Origin: JBKEDS01 sp047975545
GTDB lineage: Bacteria > Bacteroidota > Bacteroidia > Flavobacteriales > Flavobacteriaceae
NCBI GenBank assembly: GCA_047975545.1
Contig: JBKEDS010000018.1
Coordinates: 1-21,549 of the forward strand
Length of the DNA: 21,549 nucleotides
Direction: 5' to 3'
The position numbers and the translations under genes were made by a program. Positions within the stretch are counted from its first letter, which is position 1, and the number at the start of each line of letters is the position of its first letter. Below are positions 7,788-16,724 of the stretch, in pieces. A model generated the notes under the pieces. The model worked only from the letters and a program-made list of their open reading frames with translations, did not search any database and was not told the DNA's origin.

Positions 7788-10700
7788 ATGAAACACTTTA
7801 TCAAACTATTTTTAATGGAAAAGGAAAGCTATAAACGCTTCTTTTTCTTATTAACTTTTTGTTTTGTTTCGGTGGCGTTCGTAAACGCACAGGAAATAAA
7901 GGGAAAAGTTGTAGACGAAAGCAACCTGCCCGTTATCGGGGTTAACGTTATTGTAAAAAACACCACCCGTGGCGTTACTACCGATTTCGATGGTAACTTT
8001 AGCATCGAGGCCACCTCAAAAGAAACCTTGGTGTTTACCTACGTCGGGTTTCAAGCCCAAGAAATCTTGGTAGGTTCGCAACGCACCATTAACGTAACTT
8101 TAATTGAGGACGTTGCCCAGTTAGACGAGGTTGTAGTGGTAGGCTACGGTACCATGAAGAAAAAGGACCTTACAGGGGCTTTGGGTACCGTAAACGCCGA
8201 CCAACTTAAAAAGGAACAGCCCGCTACCGTGCAGGATTTATTGCGTACCAATGTCCCCGGACTGTCCATGGGCATTACCAATAGTGCAAAAGGCGATGCT
8301 GGAAATATTTTAATTCGTGGTAAAAACAACCTACGAGGAAGCACCACACCTTTATTTGTATTGGATGGTGTAATTTACGACGGCCAATTAACCGATATTA
8401 ACCCCCAGGATATTGAGCGCATCGATGTGTTAAAAGATGCCAGTTCGGCCGCTATTTACGGGGCAAAGGCTGCTAACGGGGTTATCCTTATTACCACCAA
8501 AAAAGGAAAATCGGGCAAGCCCGTAATACGGTTCTCCACCACTTTAACCACGGCCTTTGCCAACTCACTGCCCGAAGTGTACAACGGCAGTAACTTTACG
8601 GCCTTCAGGCAGGACGTTATGGAAGCCCAAAACCCAGGTGCCGCCGCAGGCTACTATGCCAACCCAAGCAATTTAAATAACCGGGATTTGGCTGCTTGGA
8701 TGGCGCTTAGCAATTCCTCCGGCGACCCCACAACAGCATGGCTAACCCGACTAAATTTTTCCGAGGTTGAAATAGCCAATTACTTGGCGGGGAGAGAGGT
8801 AAACTGGCGCGATTTAACCTATCGTACCGCTTTTAGCAACGACTATTCGGTAAGTGTTTCGGGGAAAAATGATAATTCATCATATTATGCCTCTTTAAAC
8901 TATGTAGATAACGAATCCAATTTGGTGGGCGACGATTACTCCGCTGTTAGGGGCAGGTTAAACTTGGAATCAAAAGCTTCAAACTTTATAACCTTTGGGG
9001 TTAACACGCAATTTACCTATCGCGACGAAAGTTCGGTAAGTGTAGGCGGTTATCAAGCACTTTCGCCTTACGGCAGTATCTATGAAGCCGATGGCGAAAC
9101 TTATAAATATTATGTAAATGATAACTTAAATGAATACAACCCATTAATTAACAGGGAATATATTACCCGTACCAACGATTATAATATTTTAAACTCGGCA
9201 TTGTACTTAAAAGTAGATTTACCTTGGGGCTTTTCGGTACAGTCCACCTACTCGCCTCGGTTTTTATGGCGTAATTATTTGAACCACAACTCGACTGAGC
9301 ATCCGCTTTGGGCAAACTCAACAAATACGGCTACCCGTACCAGTGCTAAAGATTTCTTTTGGCAATGGGACAATATGTTAAAGTGGAACCAAGAATATGG
9401 CAAGCATGCCTTCGACTTTACATTCCTGATAAATGCCGAAAAATCGCAAACCTGGTCCGAAACCATTACCAATAGCGGTTTCTTACCTTCCGATGTGCTT
9501 GGGGCGCATGGCATTCAGTGGGGTACCAATCCTGAAGTATCCAGCAACGACACTTATAGTACTGGCGATGCCTTAATGGGGCGCTTGCACTACAATTACG
9601 ACGACCGTTATATGCTAACCGCAACCGTACGCCGCGACGGGTATTCGGCCTTTGGGCAGGATAACCCCCACGCTACATTCCCTTCAATAGCGGCAGGATG
9701 GGTATTTACCAACGAAAATTTCTTCCCAAAATCCGATGCCTTTAATTATGGTAAGCTGCGCTTGTCTTGGGGCGAAAACGGAAACCGCGATATTGGCATG
9801 TACGATGCCCTTATGTCGCTGTCGCCCAGAAAATATTTATATCTCGACGAAGTAGGCGAGCTTATTTCGGTTAATGCTTATTACGCTTCACGTATGGCCA
9901 ACTCGCAATTAAAATGGGAAAGCACCGAATCGTACAACCTTGGTCTTGATTTTGGCTTTATTAACAACCGTATTACGGGTAGTGTAGATTTGTACCAGAA
10001 AAAAACCAACGACTTATTAATATCAAGGGATTTACCGGATATTATTGGTTACGAGAGTGTACTAAGTAATATAGGGGAAGTACAGAACACTGGGTTCGAG
10101 CTATCCCTAAACACCAAAAATATCAGCAAGGAGCATTTTAAATGGGATACCAACTTTGGGGTGTCCTATAACAAAAATAAAATAAACTCCCTACACGGTT
10201 TAATGCAGGATGTGTTGGATGGTGATGGTAACGTCATAGGCCAAAAAGAAGCCGACGATATAGGTAACGGTTGGTTTATAGGAAAGTCCATAGACGAAAT
10301 ATGGGATTATAAAATTCTGGGCGTATGGCAACTGGGAGAGGAAGACGAAGCTGCGCTTTACGGCCAAGTTCCAGGCGATTTTAAATTTTTGGATAAAGAT
10401 GGAAACTACACCTATACCAATGCAGACAAGGAATTTCAAGGTTCTAAGGTACCTACGACCCGATTGAACATGCGTAACTCGTTTTCTTATAAAAACTTTA
10501 CGTTTTCCTTCAATATGTATTCCTACCTCGGACAGAAAAAAACCTTTAACCGAGCCAAAAACGATGGCGCTTTAATAAACGCCGTTAACCAAGTAGTTAG
10601 CGAATATTGGACTGCGGATAATCCTACAAATGATTATGCTCGCATAAGCTCAAAAGCACCAAGTGGTATTTCGTATAACGTTTGGCGAAAAGGCGATTTT

Positions 10701-10895
10701 GTACGTTTGGACAATGTATCCGTGGCCTACCAAATACCAGGGCAATACTTAGAGCAATTAAAAATATCGGATATGAACATTAACCTGTCGGCCAAAAATG
10801 TAGCCTATTGGAGCAATTGGCCGGGCGAGGACCCCGAAAATTCAGGAAGCAATGTGCCTATTAGCCTTGTGCTTGGATTTAATGTAACTTTTTAA
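7788..10895 (+). CDS. susC: SusC-family TonB-dependent outer-membrane glycan transporter
   Basis: A 1035-residue SusC/RagA protein that imports oligosaccharides through the outer membrane using TonB-ExbBD energy, with SusD as its lid. The order is: signal peptide ending FVNAQ (about 35); carboxypeptidase-regulatory-like domain (about 36-110, GKVVDESNLPVIGVNVIVK); the SusC signature DEVVVVGYGT, which includes the TonB box region (about 114-123); a plug domain with NILIRGKNNLRG and PLFVLDGVIYDG followed by VLKDASSAAIYGAKAANGVI; then a long beta-barrel to the C-terminal Phe (LVLGFNVTF). Length is normal. The ATG at 7788 adds nine residues before a second Met at 7815 that begins a more typical signal peptide (MEKESYKRFFFLLTF), so the true start may be 7815. 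Only 11 bp separate it from susD. The symbol denotes the family; the substrate is not implied to be starch. Confidence 0.96.
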   Translation: MKHFIKLFLMEKESYKRFFFLLTFCFVSVAFVNAQEIKGKVVDESNLPVIGVNVIVKNTTRGVTTDFDGNFSIEATSKETLVFTYVGFQAQEILVGSQRTINVTLIEDVAQLDEVVVVGYGTMKKKDLTGALGTVNADQLKKEQPATVQDLLRTNVPGLSMGITNSAKGDAGNILIRGKNNLRGSTTPLFVLDGVIYDGQLTDINPQDIERIDVLKDASSAAIYGAKAANGVILITTKKGKSGKPVIRFSTTLTTAFANSLPEVYNGSNFTAFRQDVMEAQNPGAAAGYYANPSNLNNRDLAAWMALSNSSGDPTTAWLTRLNFSEVEIANYLAGREVNWRDLTYRTAFSNDYSVSVSGKNDNSSYYASLNYVDNESNLVGDDYSAVRGRLNLESKASNFITFGVNTQFTYRDESSVSVGGYQALSPYGSIYEADGETYKYYVNDNLNEYNPLINREYITRTNDYNILNSALYLKVDLPWGFSVQSTYSPRFLWRNYLNHNSTEHPLWANSTNTATRTSAKDFFWQWDNMLKWNQEYGKHAFDFTFLINAEKSQTWSETITNSGFLPSDVLGAHGIQWGTNPEVSSNDTYSTGDALMGRLHYNYDDRYMLTATVRRDGYSAFGQDNPHATFPSIAAGWVFTNENFFPKSDAFNYGKLRLSWGENGNRDIGMYDALMSLSPRKYLYLDEVGELISVNAYYASRMANSQLKWESTESYNLGLDFGFINNRITGSVDLYQKKTNDLLISRDLPDIIGYESVLSNIGEVQNTGFELSLNTKNISKEHFKWDTNFGVSYNKNKINSLHGLMQDVLDGDGNVIGQKEADDIGNGWFIGKSIDEIWDYKILGVWQLGEEDEAALYGQVPGDFKFLDKDGNYTYTNADKEFQGSKVPTTRLNMRNSFSYKNFTFSFNMYSYLGQKKTFNRAKNDGALINAVNQVVSEYWTADNPTNDYARISSKAPSGISYNVWRKGDFVRLDNVSVAYQIPGQYLEQLKISDMNINLSAKNVAYWSNWPGEDPENSGSNVPISLVLGFNVTF

Positions 10896-10906
10896 AAAAA
10901 ATTGAT

Positions 10907-12772
10907 ATGAAAATTAAAATAAAAACACTTTTTGCCTTGCTTACGGTAGCTGCTATAACCGTAAGTTGCTCAAACGATTGGTTGGAACCTAAACCACAAT
11001 CGTTTTTTACTCCCGAAAATGCCTTTCAAAATTACGATGGCTTAAAAACGGGTACCGATATGTTAAATCGGGACATACGTTATTTGGAATATTACCCAAC
11101 AAGTTTGTCCAAAGACCCAGCGTATTTAACCGAAATTTTCTTTTCGGATATTGGTGTAAACGGCCGGGTGGACGATAGCCGTTCGCCCCAAGATTTGGTT
11201 AGGCAAATTACGCCAAGTGCAAACCTTACTAATGGAGGGGTTAATACCGCCCAATGCCATTTTTTCTGGCAGCATTGGTACAAAGGTATAAAAGATGCCA
11301 ATACGCTTATTTCGCGCTCGGAAATCGCAGAGTTTGATAACGACGACCAAAAAAATGAAATTTTAGCTTTGGCTTACTTTCACCGTGCTTACCGTTATTA
11401 CAGGCTGGTACACCAATTTGGCGATGTGCCACTTATCATCGAAGAAGTAACCGAACCCCGTTACGACTTTTACACGACTAAGCGCGAGGTTATTTTACAG
11501 CAAATGAAAGACGATCTAGACGCTACGGTTTCCTATCTCCCCAAAAGTGTATATGCCGGTATGGTTAGCCAAGGTGCTGCTTATCATTTATTAACCAAGA
11601 TAAATTTGGCACTTGGCGAGTTCGACGATGCCATTACCTCGGCTAATGCGGTAATAGACGGCGGCCAACACAGCCTAATGAAAACCCGATTTGGCTCTGC
11701 AATCGGTTACGACGATGCTACAAAAAACGTGGTGTGGGATTTACACCAAACCGACAACAAAGCATCGGTAGCCAATACTGAGGCCTTATATGTGGTAATA
11801 GACCGTTATGACGATGAATCGGCCACTCCGGTTGGTTTGGAAATTAAACGCCAAACATTGCCCTGGTACTCAGCCTCGGGGCAGTTAAGAACGCCTAATG
11901 GCGATAACGGATTTGTGGATAACAATGAAGTTAGTAATCCCTATTTAGCAGAATACGGTCGAGGCCTAGGCACTTTACGGGCTACAAGCTATGCCCAAAA
12001 TACTATTTGGAAATTGGACGATACCGATTTACGCCACGATAGAGAATCGGGCAATTGGATGCACGTTGAAGAAATGACATATAACAATCCGGCTTTAGTG
12101 GGTAGCGAATGGTACGGTAAAACCTTAAAAGAAGCTGCAGAATCCGTAGGCGGCGATATTACTGTAATATGTCGGGACACAATCCGTGCATGGATGGGAT
12201 GGCCCAATTATAAAGTTAACGTACCCGACCAAAAAGCGGCAAGCTGGCGTGGCGGTAATGCCGATTGGTATATTTTCCGTTTGGCAGAAACCTATTTGCT
12301 ACGAGCCGAAGCCTATATTTGGAAAGGTCAAACCGCCCTTGCCATGGCCGATATAAACGAAATTAGGGAACGTGCCGGTGCCAGACCCTTAACCGCTGCC
12401 GAAGTTACCATACGCCAACTTATCGACGAGCGTGCCAGAGAATTGTTTTACGAAGAACCGCGAAAAACCGAGCTAACCCGTATTTCGTACATCTACGCTA
12501 CTACGGGCATTACGGCCGATAACGGTAAAACCTACTCTTTAAGTAATTTTTCCGAAAGCAATTTCTTCTTCGACCACATATCATCCGTAACCGACTTTTA
12601 TAATACAGGGGCTACAACCTCAATCGGTAACGAATATACTATGGCGGCATGGCATGTATTATGGCCAATAGCGGAATCCGCCATTAGCGTAAACGTACAA
12701 GGCCATATTAACCAAAATGAAGGTTACGTTGGCTCGGAAACCAATATTGAACCCATAGACCACGCAAACTAA
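10907..12772 (+). CDS. susD: SusD/RagB-family outer-membrane glycan-binding lipoprotein
   Basis: A 621-residue surface lipoprotein that captures oligosaccharides and closes over the SusC barrel. A lipoprotein signal peptide ends at ITVSC (Cys21). The N-terminal part carries the SusD-like pattern (NDWLEPKPQSFFTPENAF), and TPR-type helices include AYFHRAYRYYRLVHQFGDVPLI and GAAYHLLTKINLALGEFDDAI. The C-terminal SusD family domain includes WYIFRLAETYLLRAEAYIWKG, DINEIRERAGARP and LIDERARELFYEEPRKTELTR, all classic for the family. It is somewhat longer than many SusD proteins (about 500-600 residues). Spacings of 11 bp upstream and 18 bp downstream put it in one operon with susC and the M60 peptidase. 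As with other SusD-like proteins, ligand specificity cannot be read from the sequence. Confidence 0.95.
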   Translation: MKIKIKTLFALLTVAAITVSCSNDWLEPKPQSFFTPENAFQNYDGLKTGTDMLNRDIRYLEYYPTSLSKDPAYLTEIFFSDIGVNGRVDDSRSPQDLVRQITPSANLTNGGVNTAQCHFFWQHWYKGIKDANTLISRSEIAEFDNDDQKNEILALAYFHRAYRYYRLVHQFGDVPLIIEEVTEPRYDFYTTKREVILQQMKDDLDATVSYLPKSVYAGMVSQGAAYHLLTKINLALGEFDDAITSANAVIDGGQHSLMKTRFGSAIGYDDATKNVVWDLHQTDNKASVANTEALYVVIDRYDDESATPVGLEIKRQTLPWYSASGQLRTPNGDNGFVDNNEVSNPYLAEYGRGLGTLRATSYAQNTIWKLDDTDLRHDRESGNWMHVEEMTYNNPALVGSEWYGKTLKEAAESVGGDITVICRDTIRAWMGWPNYKVNVPDQKAASWRGGNADWYIFRLAETYLLRAEAYIWKGQTALAMADINEIRERAGARPLTAAEVTIRQLIDERARELFYEEPRKTELTRISYIYATTGITADNGKTYSLSNFSESNFFFDHISSVTDFYNTGATTSIGNEYTMAAWHVLWPIAESAISVNVQGHINQNEGYVGSETNIEPIDHAN

Positions 12773-12790
12773 ACTGTAAAAAATTGACAC

Positions 12791-15100
12791 ATGAAAACAC
12801 TATTTTTTAAAACTAAAACATGGCTTTACGCACTGCTAATGGTTTTTATTGGCGTTGGGCTACAGTCCTGTAACGACGACGACACCTTAGAGTCCGGAAA
12901 AAGCGAGTGGCTAAAAGTATTGCCGCTTGAACTTGAATTTAACGCCTCGGGCGGTACGCAATCCGTTTTATTAATATTAACCAACGATATTAACGTAAAC
13001 GATGTAACTTACGCTGTTTCGGCAAATGGTGAAGACTGGTGCTCGGTAGAACGCAATGGTAAAAACCTATACGTAACCGTAGCGCAAAATTATGTAGAAA
13101 CTACACGAAGCACCTTGGTAACGGTGGATTACGGTATTTACTCCCGACAAATACCCGTAAGCCAAACGGCTGCCGTGGGCGACCAACTTATCCCTGTGGT
13201 AAGCGGTACGGCAACCACCGAGCAAGCTACCGATAGCGATTATTTCCCGTTTTCGTATTCTTACGATGGTGATACCTCGACCTATTTCAACTCTAAATTT
13301 GGAGCCATATCCGATTGGCCCTTCCAATTAATCTATACTTTGGAAGAAGGCTATACGTTAGATAGAATTATTTACTACCCCCGTTCCGATGCCGGCAACA
13401 AATGGGGTTCGCTTAACCAATACGAAGTGTGGGCATCGACCACCGATGCGCCCGATACCTTTACCAAAATAGGCGAGTACGAACGGGGCGATGCCAACCA
13501 TAACATAACGGTTATGAAATTGGATACCCCTGTTGAAAACGTAGCCAAAGTGCGCTTTGATATTTATTCATCTTACCAAAGTCGGGTAAGCTGCGCCGAA
13601 ATGGAGTTTTACCAAGCCGGTACTGCGGGCTACGACTACACCACTATTTTTGAGGACGATATGTATTCCGTGTTAAAAGACGGCGTAACCGAAACCCAAC
13701 TTAAAGCCATTCCCGATAGTGAAATAAGAAATATGGCCTTGGATTTACTTGTAAACGAATACGATACCAATTTTAGGGCAGCTTCGTACCGTCCATACCA
13801 AAACCCCGCCATACAAAGTGCCATTAACAAAACGGCCCGATACAGTTTAAGGGATAATCCTACCGGGATTTATGTAGAAGAAGGCGAGGAATTATTGGTA
13901 ATTTCGGGCGATACCAAAGGCCAGGACATTCAGCTTATCGTACAGGATTTAAGTGTAGGCTTCAATAGTGCCAAAACCTATGTTATCCAACAAGGCGAAA
14001 ACCGTTTAAGTATGGAAAGCGGTGGTTTAATTTATGTACAGAATTTAACGGACGACGATATTCCGTTAATCCTCGAAAACGATACCGATAAAGCGGCCGC
14101 CGAAGAAAAAACCGTAAACTTACATTTTGTTAATGCCAAGGTAAACGGCTATTTCGATTTGGCAAAACACAGCAGCTCCGATTGGACTACCATGCTGGCC
14201 AATGCCCCCTATCAGGATATTGATGTGCTTGGTACTTATGCCCATATAACGTGGACGGTTGAAGATTTTAGGTCCTACAATACCGATATTGCAAGCGTTA
14301 TAACCAAATACGACCGTTTGGTATACTTAGAGCAAGAATTTGCAGGCTTGGAAAAATACGACAAAATGTTTAAAAACCGCATGTACCTGCAAATAGACTA
14401 TAACGGGGCAAGCCCTTATGCCACCAATTACCGAACGGCATATACGTCCAGCTACGCCGAGTTGTTCTGTAATGCCAGCCGTTTCGAAGCCCGTATTTGG
14501 GGCCCCGGACACGAGGTAGGCCACATTAACCAAGTTCGCCCTGCGTTTAGATGGGCAGGAACCACCGAGGTTACCAACAACATTATGTCGGTATACGTAC
14601 AAACCGAGTTTGGGGAAACATCAAAATTCCTTAAGGATAACGATTATGCCGCCGCAAGAGCCGCCATTATAGATGCCAACCAACCGCACTGCCTCGAAAA
14701 TGCCTCGAACCAGTTTTATATAAAAACCATTCCGTTTTGGCAATTAAAACTGTATTTGGTAGATGCTTTGGGCAAGGAAGATTTTTATAGGGATCTTTAC
14801 GAATATTTTAGGGTAACGGCCGATTTGGATACCTCCAGTACAACGCAAGGTGTTTTACAATTGGATTTTGTACGCCAAACGTGTAGGATTTCAGGGTTAA
14901 ACCTATTGGACTTTTTCCAAAAATGGGGCTTCTTAACCGCCGTGGATACCACCTTAAACGACTATGGCAACAAACCGTTTAAAATTACCCAAGCGCAAAT
15001 AGATGCCTTAATAACCGAAATTAATGCGGCTGGCTACGATACGCCCGCCCATACCAATATCGAGTTTATCCAAGACGATAATGTCGATGATTATAAATAG
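12791..15100 (+). CDS. M60-like (enhancin/mucinase type) zinc metallopeptidase lipoprotein with BACON and F5/8C domains
   Basis: A 769-residue surface lipoprotein; the signal peptide ends at LQSC (Cys27) and is followed by an acidic NDDDT export-type stretch. Domains in order: BACON-like beta-sandwich (about 38-126, ending RQIPVSQTA); F5/8 type C/CBM32-like module (about 135-276: YDGDTSTYFNSKF, YYPRSD, YEVWAST, AKVRFDIYSS, CAEMEFY); linker; then the M60-like peptidase domain (about 350-690) with the gluzincin motif GPGHEVGHINQ (His574, Glu575, His578) and TTEVTNNIMS, whose Glu593 fits the third zinc ligand. Family members such as BT4244 of Bacteroides thetaiotaomicron cleave O-glycosylated proteins such as mucins. 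The architecture here is similar and the active site is complete. It lies 18 bp after susD, in the operon core, which makes a glycoprotein substrate plausible. The target protein is unknown. Confidence 0.92.
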   Translation: MKTLFFKTKTWLYALLMVFIGVGLQSCNDDDTLESGKSEWLKVLPLELEFNASGGTQSVLLILTNDINVNDVTYAVSANGEDWCSVERNGKNLYVTVAQNYVETTRSTLVTVDYGIYSRQIPVSQTAAVGDQLIPVVSGTATTEQATDSDYFPFSYSYDGDTSTYFNSKFGAISDWPFQLIYTLEEGYTLDRIIYYPRSDAGNKWGSLNQYEVWASTTDAPDTFTKIGEYERGDANHNITVMKLDTPVENVAKVRFDIYSSYQSRVSCAEMEFYQAGTAGYDYTTIFEDDMYSVLKDGVTETQLKAIPDSEIRNMALDLLVNEYDTNFRAASYRPYQNPAIQSAINKTARYSLRDNPTGIYVEEGEELLVISGDTKGQDIQLIVQDLSVGFNSAKTYVIQQGENRLSMESGGLIYVQNLTDDDIPLILENDTDKAAAEEKTVNLHFVNAKVNGYFDLAKHSSSDWTTMLANAPYQDIDVLGTYAHITWTVEDFRSYNTDIASVITKYDRLVYLEQEFAGLEKYDKMFKNRMYLQIDYNGASPYATNYRTAYTSSYAELFCNASRFEARIWGPGHEVGHINQVRPAFRWAGTTEVTNNIMSVYVQTEFGETSKFLKDNDYAAARAAIIDANQPHCLENASNQFYIKTIPFWQLKLYLVDALGKEDFYRDLYEYFRVTADLDTSSTTQGVLQLDFVRQTCRISGLNLLDFFQKWGFLTAVDTTLNDYGNKPFKITQAQIDALITEINAAGYDTPAHTNIEFIQDDNVDDYK

Positions 15101-15127
15101 TGTTAATTAGGTGTTTTATGGCTTGCT

Positions 15128-15245
15128 GGGATTGCTTCCTCCTTTGTCGTCATTGCGAGAAGGAGGTACGACGACGAAGCAATCCCTACAACACAAGCAA
15201 CAGACTGCTTCGCTGTGCTCGCAGCGACGAACGACGAAGCAATCT
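15128..15245. repeat. REP-like palindromic repeats, two units
   Basis: Unit one: GGGATTGCTTC near 15128 pairs perfectly with GAAGCAATCCC ending near 15185, with an inner CCTCCTT/AAGGAGG pair. Unit two: AGACTGCTTCG near 15202 pairs with CGAAGCAATCT ending near 15244. These share the GCTTC / ACGACGAAG words with the repeat at 7611-7728. This pattern is the dispersed intergenic palindrome type of Bacteroidota genomes. Confidence 0.72.
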
Positions 15246-15326
15246 ACATGTAAAATTCCAAAATTAACGCAACAATAGTAATTTAAGAATGTTCACCATT
15301 AACAATATATAAGAAAATGTCATACT

Positions 15327-15381
15327 GAACGAAGTGAAGTATCTATATAATCTTAAAAGGATTTTTTCCTTCACTTCGTTC
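15327..15381. repeat. GAACGAAGTGAAG-type inverted repeat
   Basis: GAACGAAGTGAAG (15327-15339) pairs perfectly over 13 bp with CTTCACTTCGTTC (15369-15381), leaving a 29-nt loop. The preceding GTCATACTGAACGAAGTGAAGT-type sequence is a common dispersed palindrome in flavobacteria. It is a different repeat family from the GCTTC-type units just upstream. It could act as an mRNA stabiliser or weak terminator; it has no long T run. Confidence 0.65.
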
Positions 15382-15458
15382 TTTTCAAAAAAAAAGCATG
15401 TATGGTTAATTATAAATATTCGCAAACAATTAAATAGATAACAATAAAAAACAGAACC

Positions 15459-16622
15459 ATGAAAATAAAACAAAATTTTTGGCTTATTTGGGTATTTATG
15501 CTGGCCCTGGCCGTTGTTGGCGTATCCTGTTCGGACGACGATAACGAAGAAGAAGCCCCGATAACGGTTAACAAAATTGTAGTCGATGGCGTTACCGATG
15601 ATATTGTAGTGTTGGAAGTAGCCGATACATACACCGTAAACCTAACCCTAACCCCCGACGATGCCGTGGATAAGGACGAATATACCTTTGAGTATTCAAG
15701 CTCAAACGAAGAGGTGTTTAAAGTAAGTGAAGAAGGTGTTATAACCGCCTTGGGCGTTGGCGAGGCTGCCTTGCGCATTTACCCCGTTAACAACACCGAC
15801 CTTTGGGCTATTGTTACCATAAAGGTTAATAGTAAATTATTCTTGATAGAAACGCTTACTATCGATGAAAGCTATCAAGATTTTTATATTGGTGTAGACA
15901 AAACCGTAGATTTATCGGCATTAATTACCATAGCGCCCGAGTACGCTACAAACAAAGACCTTTTGTACACGTCCAGCAATGCCGATGTGGCAAGCGTTAC
16001 CCGCAGAGGGGTTATTACCACCTTAGCGCCCGGCGATGCCACTATTACAATTGCTACGGACGACGGTAGCGATATTGAAACCACGATAAGCATACACGTT
16101 AGAAACACAAGCTACCAAGATTTAAGCCGCACGGGCTGGGCCGTAACAACATCGCACCAATATTTTGCCGACGGTACCGTAGTTGGTACGCCCGAAAGTT
16201 TAATAGACGACCCCACGGCCTATGGCACTAATCCCGATGAGCCTACTTGTCTGTGCATGGTTAAGCCCGGAAAATCGTTGGGTGGTATAACCGTTGCAGC
16301 CGATGAGGAAGTACATTTTGTTATCGATATGGGGCAAGAGGAAGAATTTAGCGCATTCCGTTTACGCCACAGGGTGAAAAACACCTCTAAAAACCTACGC
16401 CTTATAAAAGCCAGCGTATACGGTAGTAATGACGGCACGACCTTTACCCCGGTTGCCGAAGATTTATCTATTAATGTAGACGAAACAGAAGCGACCGTAG
16501 ATTTGGGCACAACCGCCAAGTACCGTTACTTTAAATTAACCTACGACCAATGGGCGTCCGGTGGAAGCACGGTTCAAGTATCGGATTTTAATATCTTGGA
16601 AACTATTTATGAAGAGTTGTAA
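15459..16622 (+). CDS. Big_2 + discoidin-like lipoprotein, probable surface glycan-binding protein
   Basis: A 387-residue lipoprotein. The signal peptide ends at VGVSC (Cys24), followed by SDDDNEEE, an acidic stretch typical of surface-exported Bacteroidota lipoproteins. Two bacterial Ig-like (Big_2) repeats follow at about 37-122 and 128-212. Each has the '(Y/S)SS(N)..V..V...GVITALG(V/P)G.A.(I/L)' signature (YSSSNEEVFKVSEEGVITAL; YTSSNADVASVTRRGVITTL). The C-terminus (about 218-385) looks like an F5/8C/discoidin carbohydrate-binding fold: VIDMGQEEEFSAFRLRHR, ASVYGSNDGTTFTPV, YRYFKLTYDQW. No catalytic signature is present. The position in the PUL suggests a SusE/F-like accessory binding protein, with Ig domains as spacers. 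A 358-bp repeat-filled gap separates it from the M60 gene, so expression may be partly independent. The binding role is inferred from architecture and context. Confidence 0.82.
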   Translation: MKIKQNFWLIWVFMLALAVVGVSCSDDDNEEEAPITVNKIVVDGVTDDIVVLEVADTYTVNLTLTPDDAVDKDEYTFEYSSSNEEVFKVSEEGVITALGVGEAALRIYPVNNTDLWAIVTIKVNSKLFLIETLTIDESYQDFYIGVDKTVDLSALITIAPEYATNKDLLYTSSNADVASVTRRGVITTLAPGDATITIATDDGSDIETTISIHVRNTSYQDLSRTGWAVTTSHQYFADGTVVGTPESLIDDPTAYGTNPDEPTCLCMVKPGKSLGGITVAADEEVHFVIDMGQEEEFSAFRLRHRVKNTSKNLRLIKASVYGSNDGTTFTPVAEDLSINVDETEATVDLGTTAKYRYFKLTYDQWASGGSTVQVSDFNILETIYEEL

Positions 16623-16637
16623 AATAGTATAAAAAAT

Positions 16638-16666
16638 CATTTTCGGGACTTGGTTTCCCGAAAATG
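16638..16666 (+). terminator. Perfect 11-bp hairpin after the PUL
   Basis: CATTTTCGGGA (16638-16648) pairs perfectly with TCCCGAAAATG (16656-16666) over a 7-nt loop. It begins 16 bp after the last PUL gene and is followed, after nine bases, by a T run (TTTTTT). It probably acts together with the stronger hairpin at 16691. Confidence 0.55.
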
Positions 16667-16690
16667 CGCTCTCCTTTTTTACATCCTTGT

Positions 16691-16724
16691 AAGCCCTCTT
16701 TGTAATTGCAAAGAGGGCTTTTTT
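16691..16724 (+). terminator. Strong rho-independent terminator closing the PUL
   Basis: AAGCCCTCTTTG (16691-16702) pairs perfectly with CAAAGAGGGCTT (16709-16720), a 12-bp stem with a 6-nt loop, directly followed by a T run. It lies 70 bp after the stop of the Big_2 lipoprotein gene and marks the right end of the PUL transcript. Confidence 0.85.

Larger units (their letters stand above)
15101..15458. other. 358-bp intergenic region dominated by palindromic repeats
   Basis: There is no gene here. The spacer between the M60 gene and the Big_2 lipoprotein gene holds the REP-like units at 15128-15245 and the 13-bp inverted repeat at 15327-15381, followed by about 75 bp of AT-rich sequence in which a promoter for the next gene could lie. 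I see no clear TAnnTTTG box. Confidence 0.7.

Noticed and set aside
15410..15778. 122-codon minus-strand ORF opposite the Big_2 lipoprotein gene
   Set aside because: Ser/Thr-rich antisense shadow of a gene with a clear signal peptide and domain structure; no independent support.
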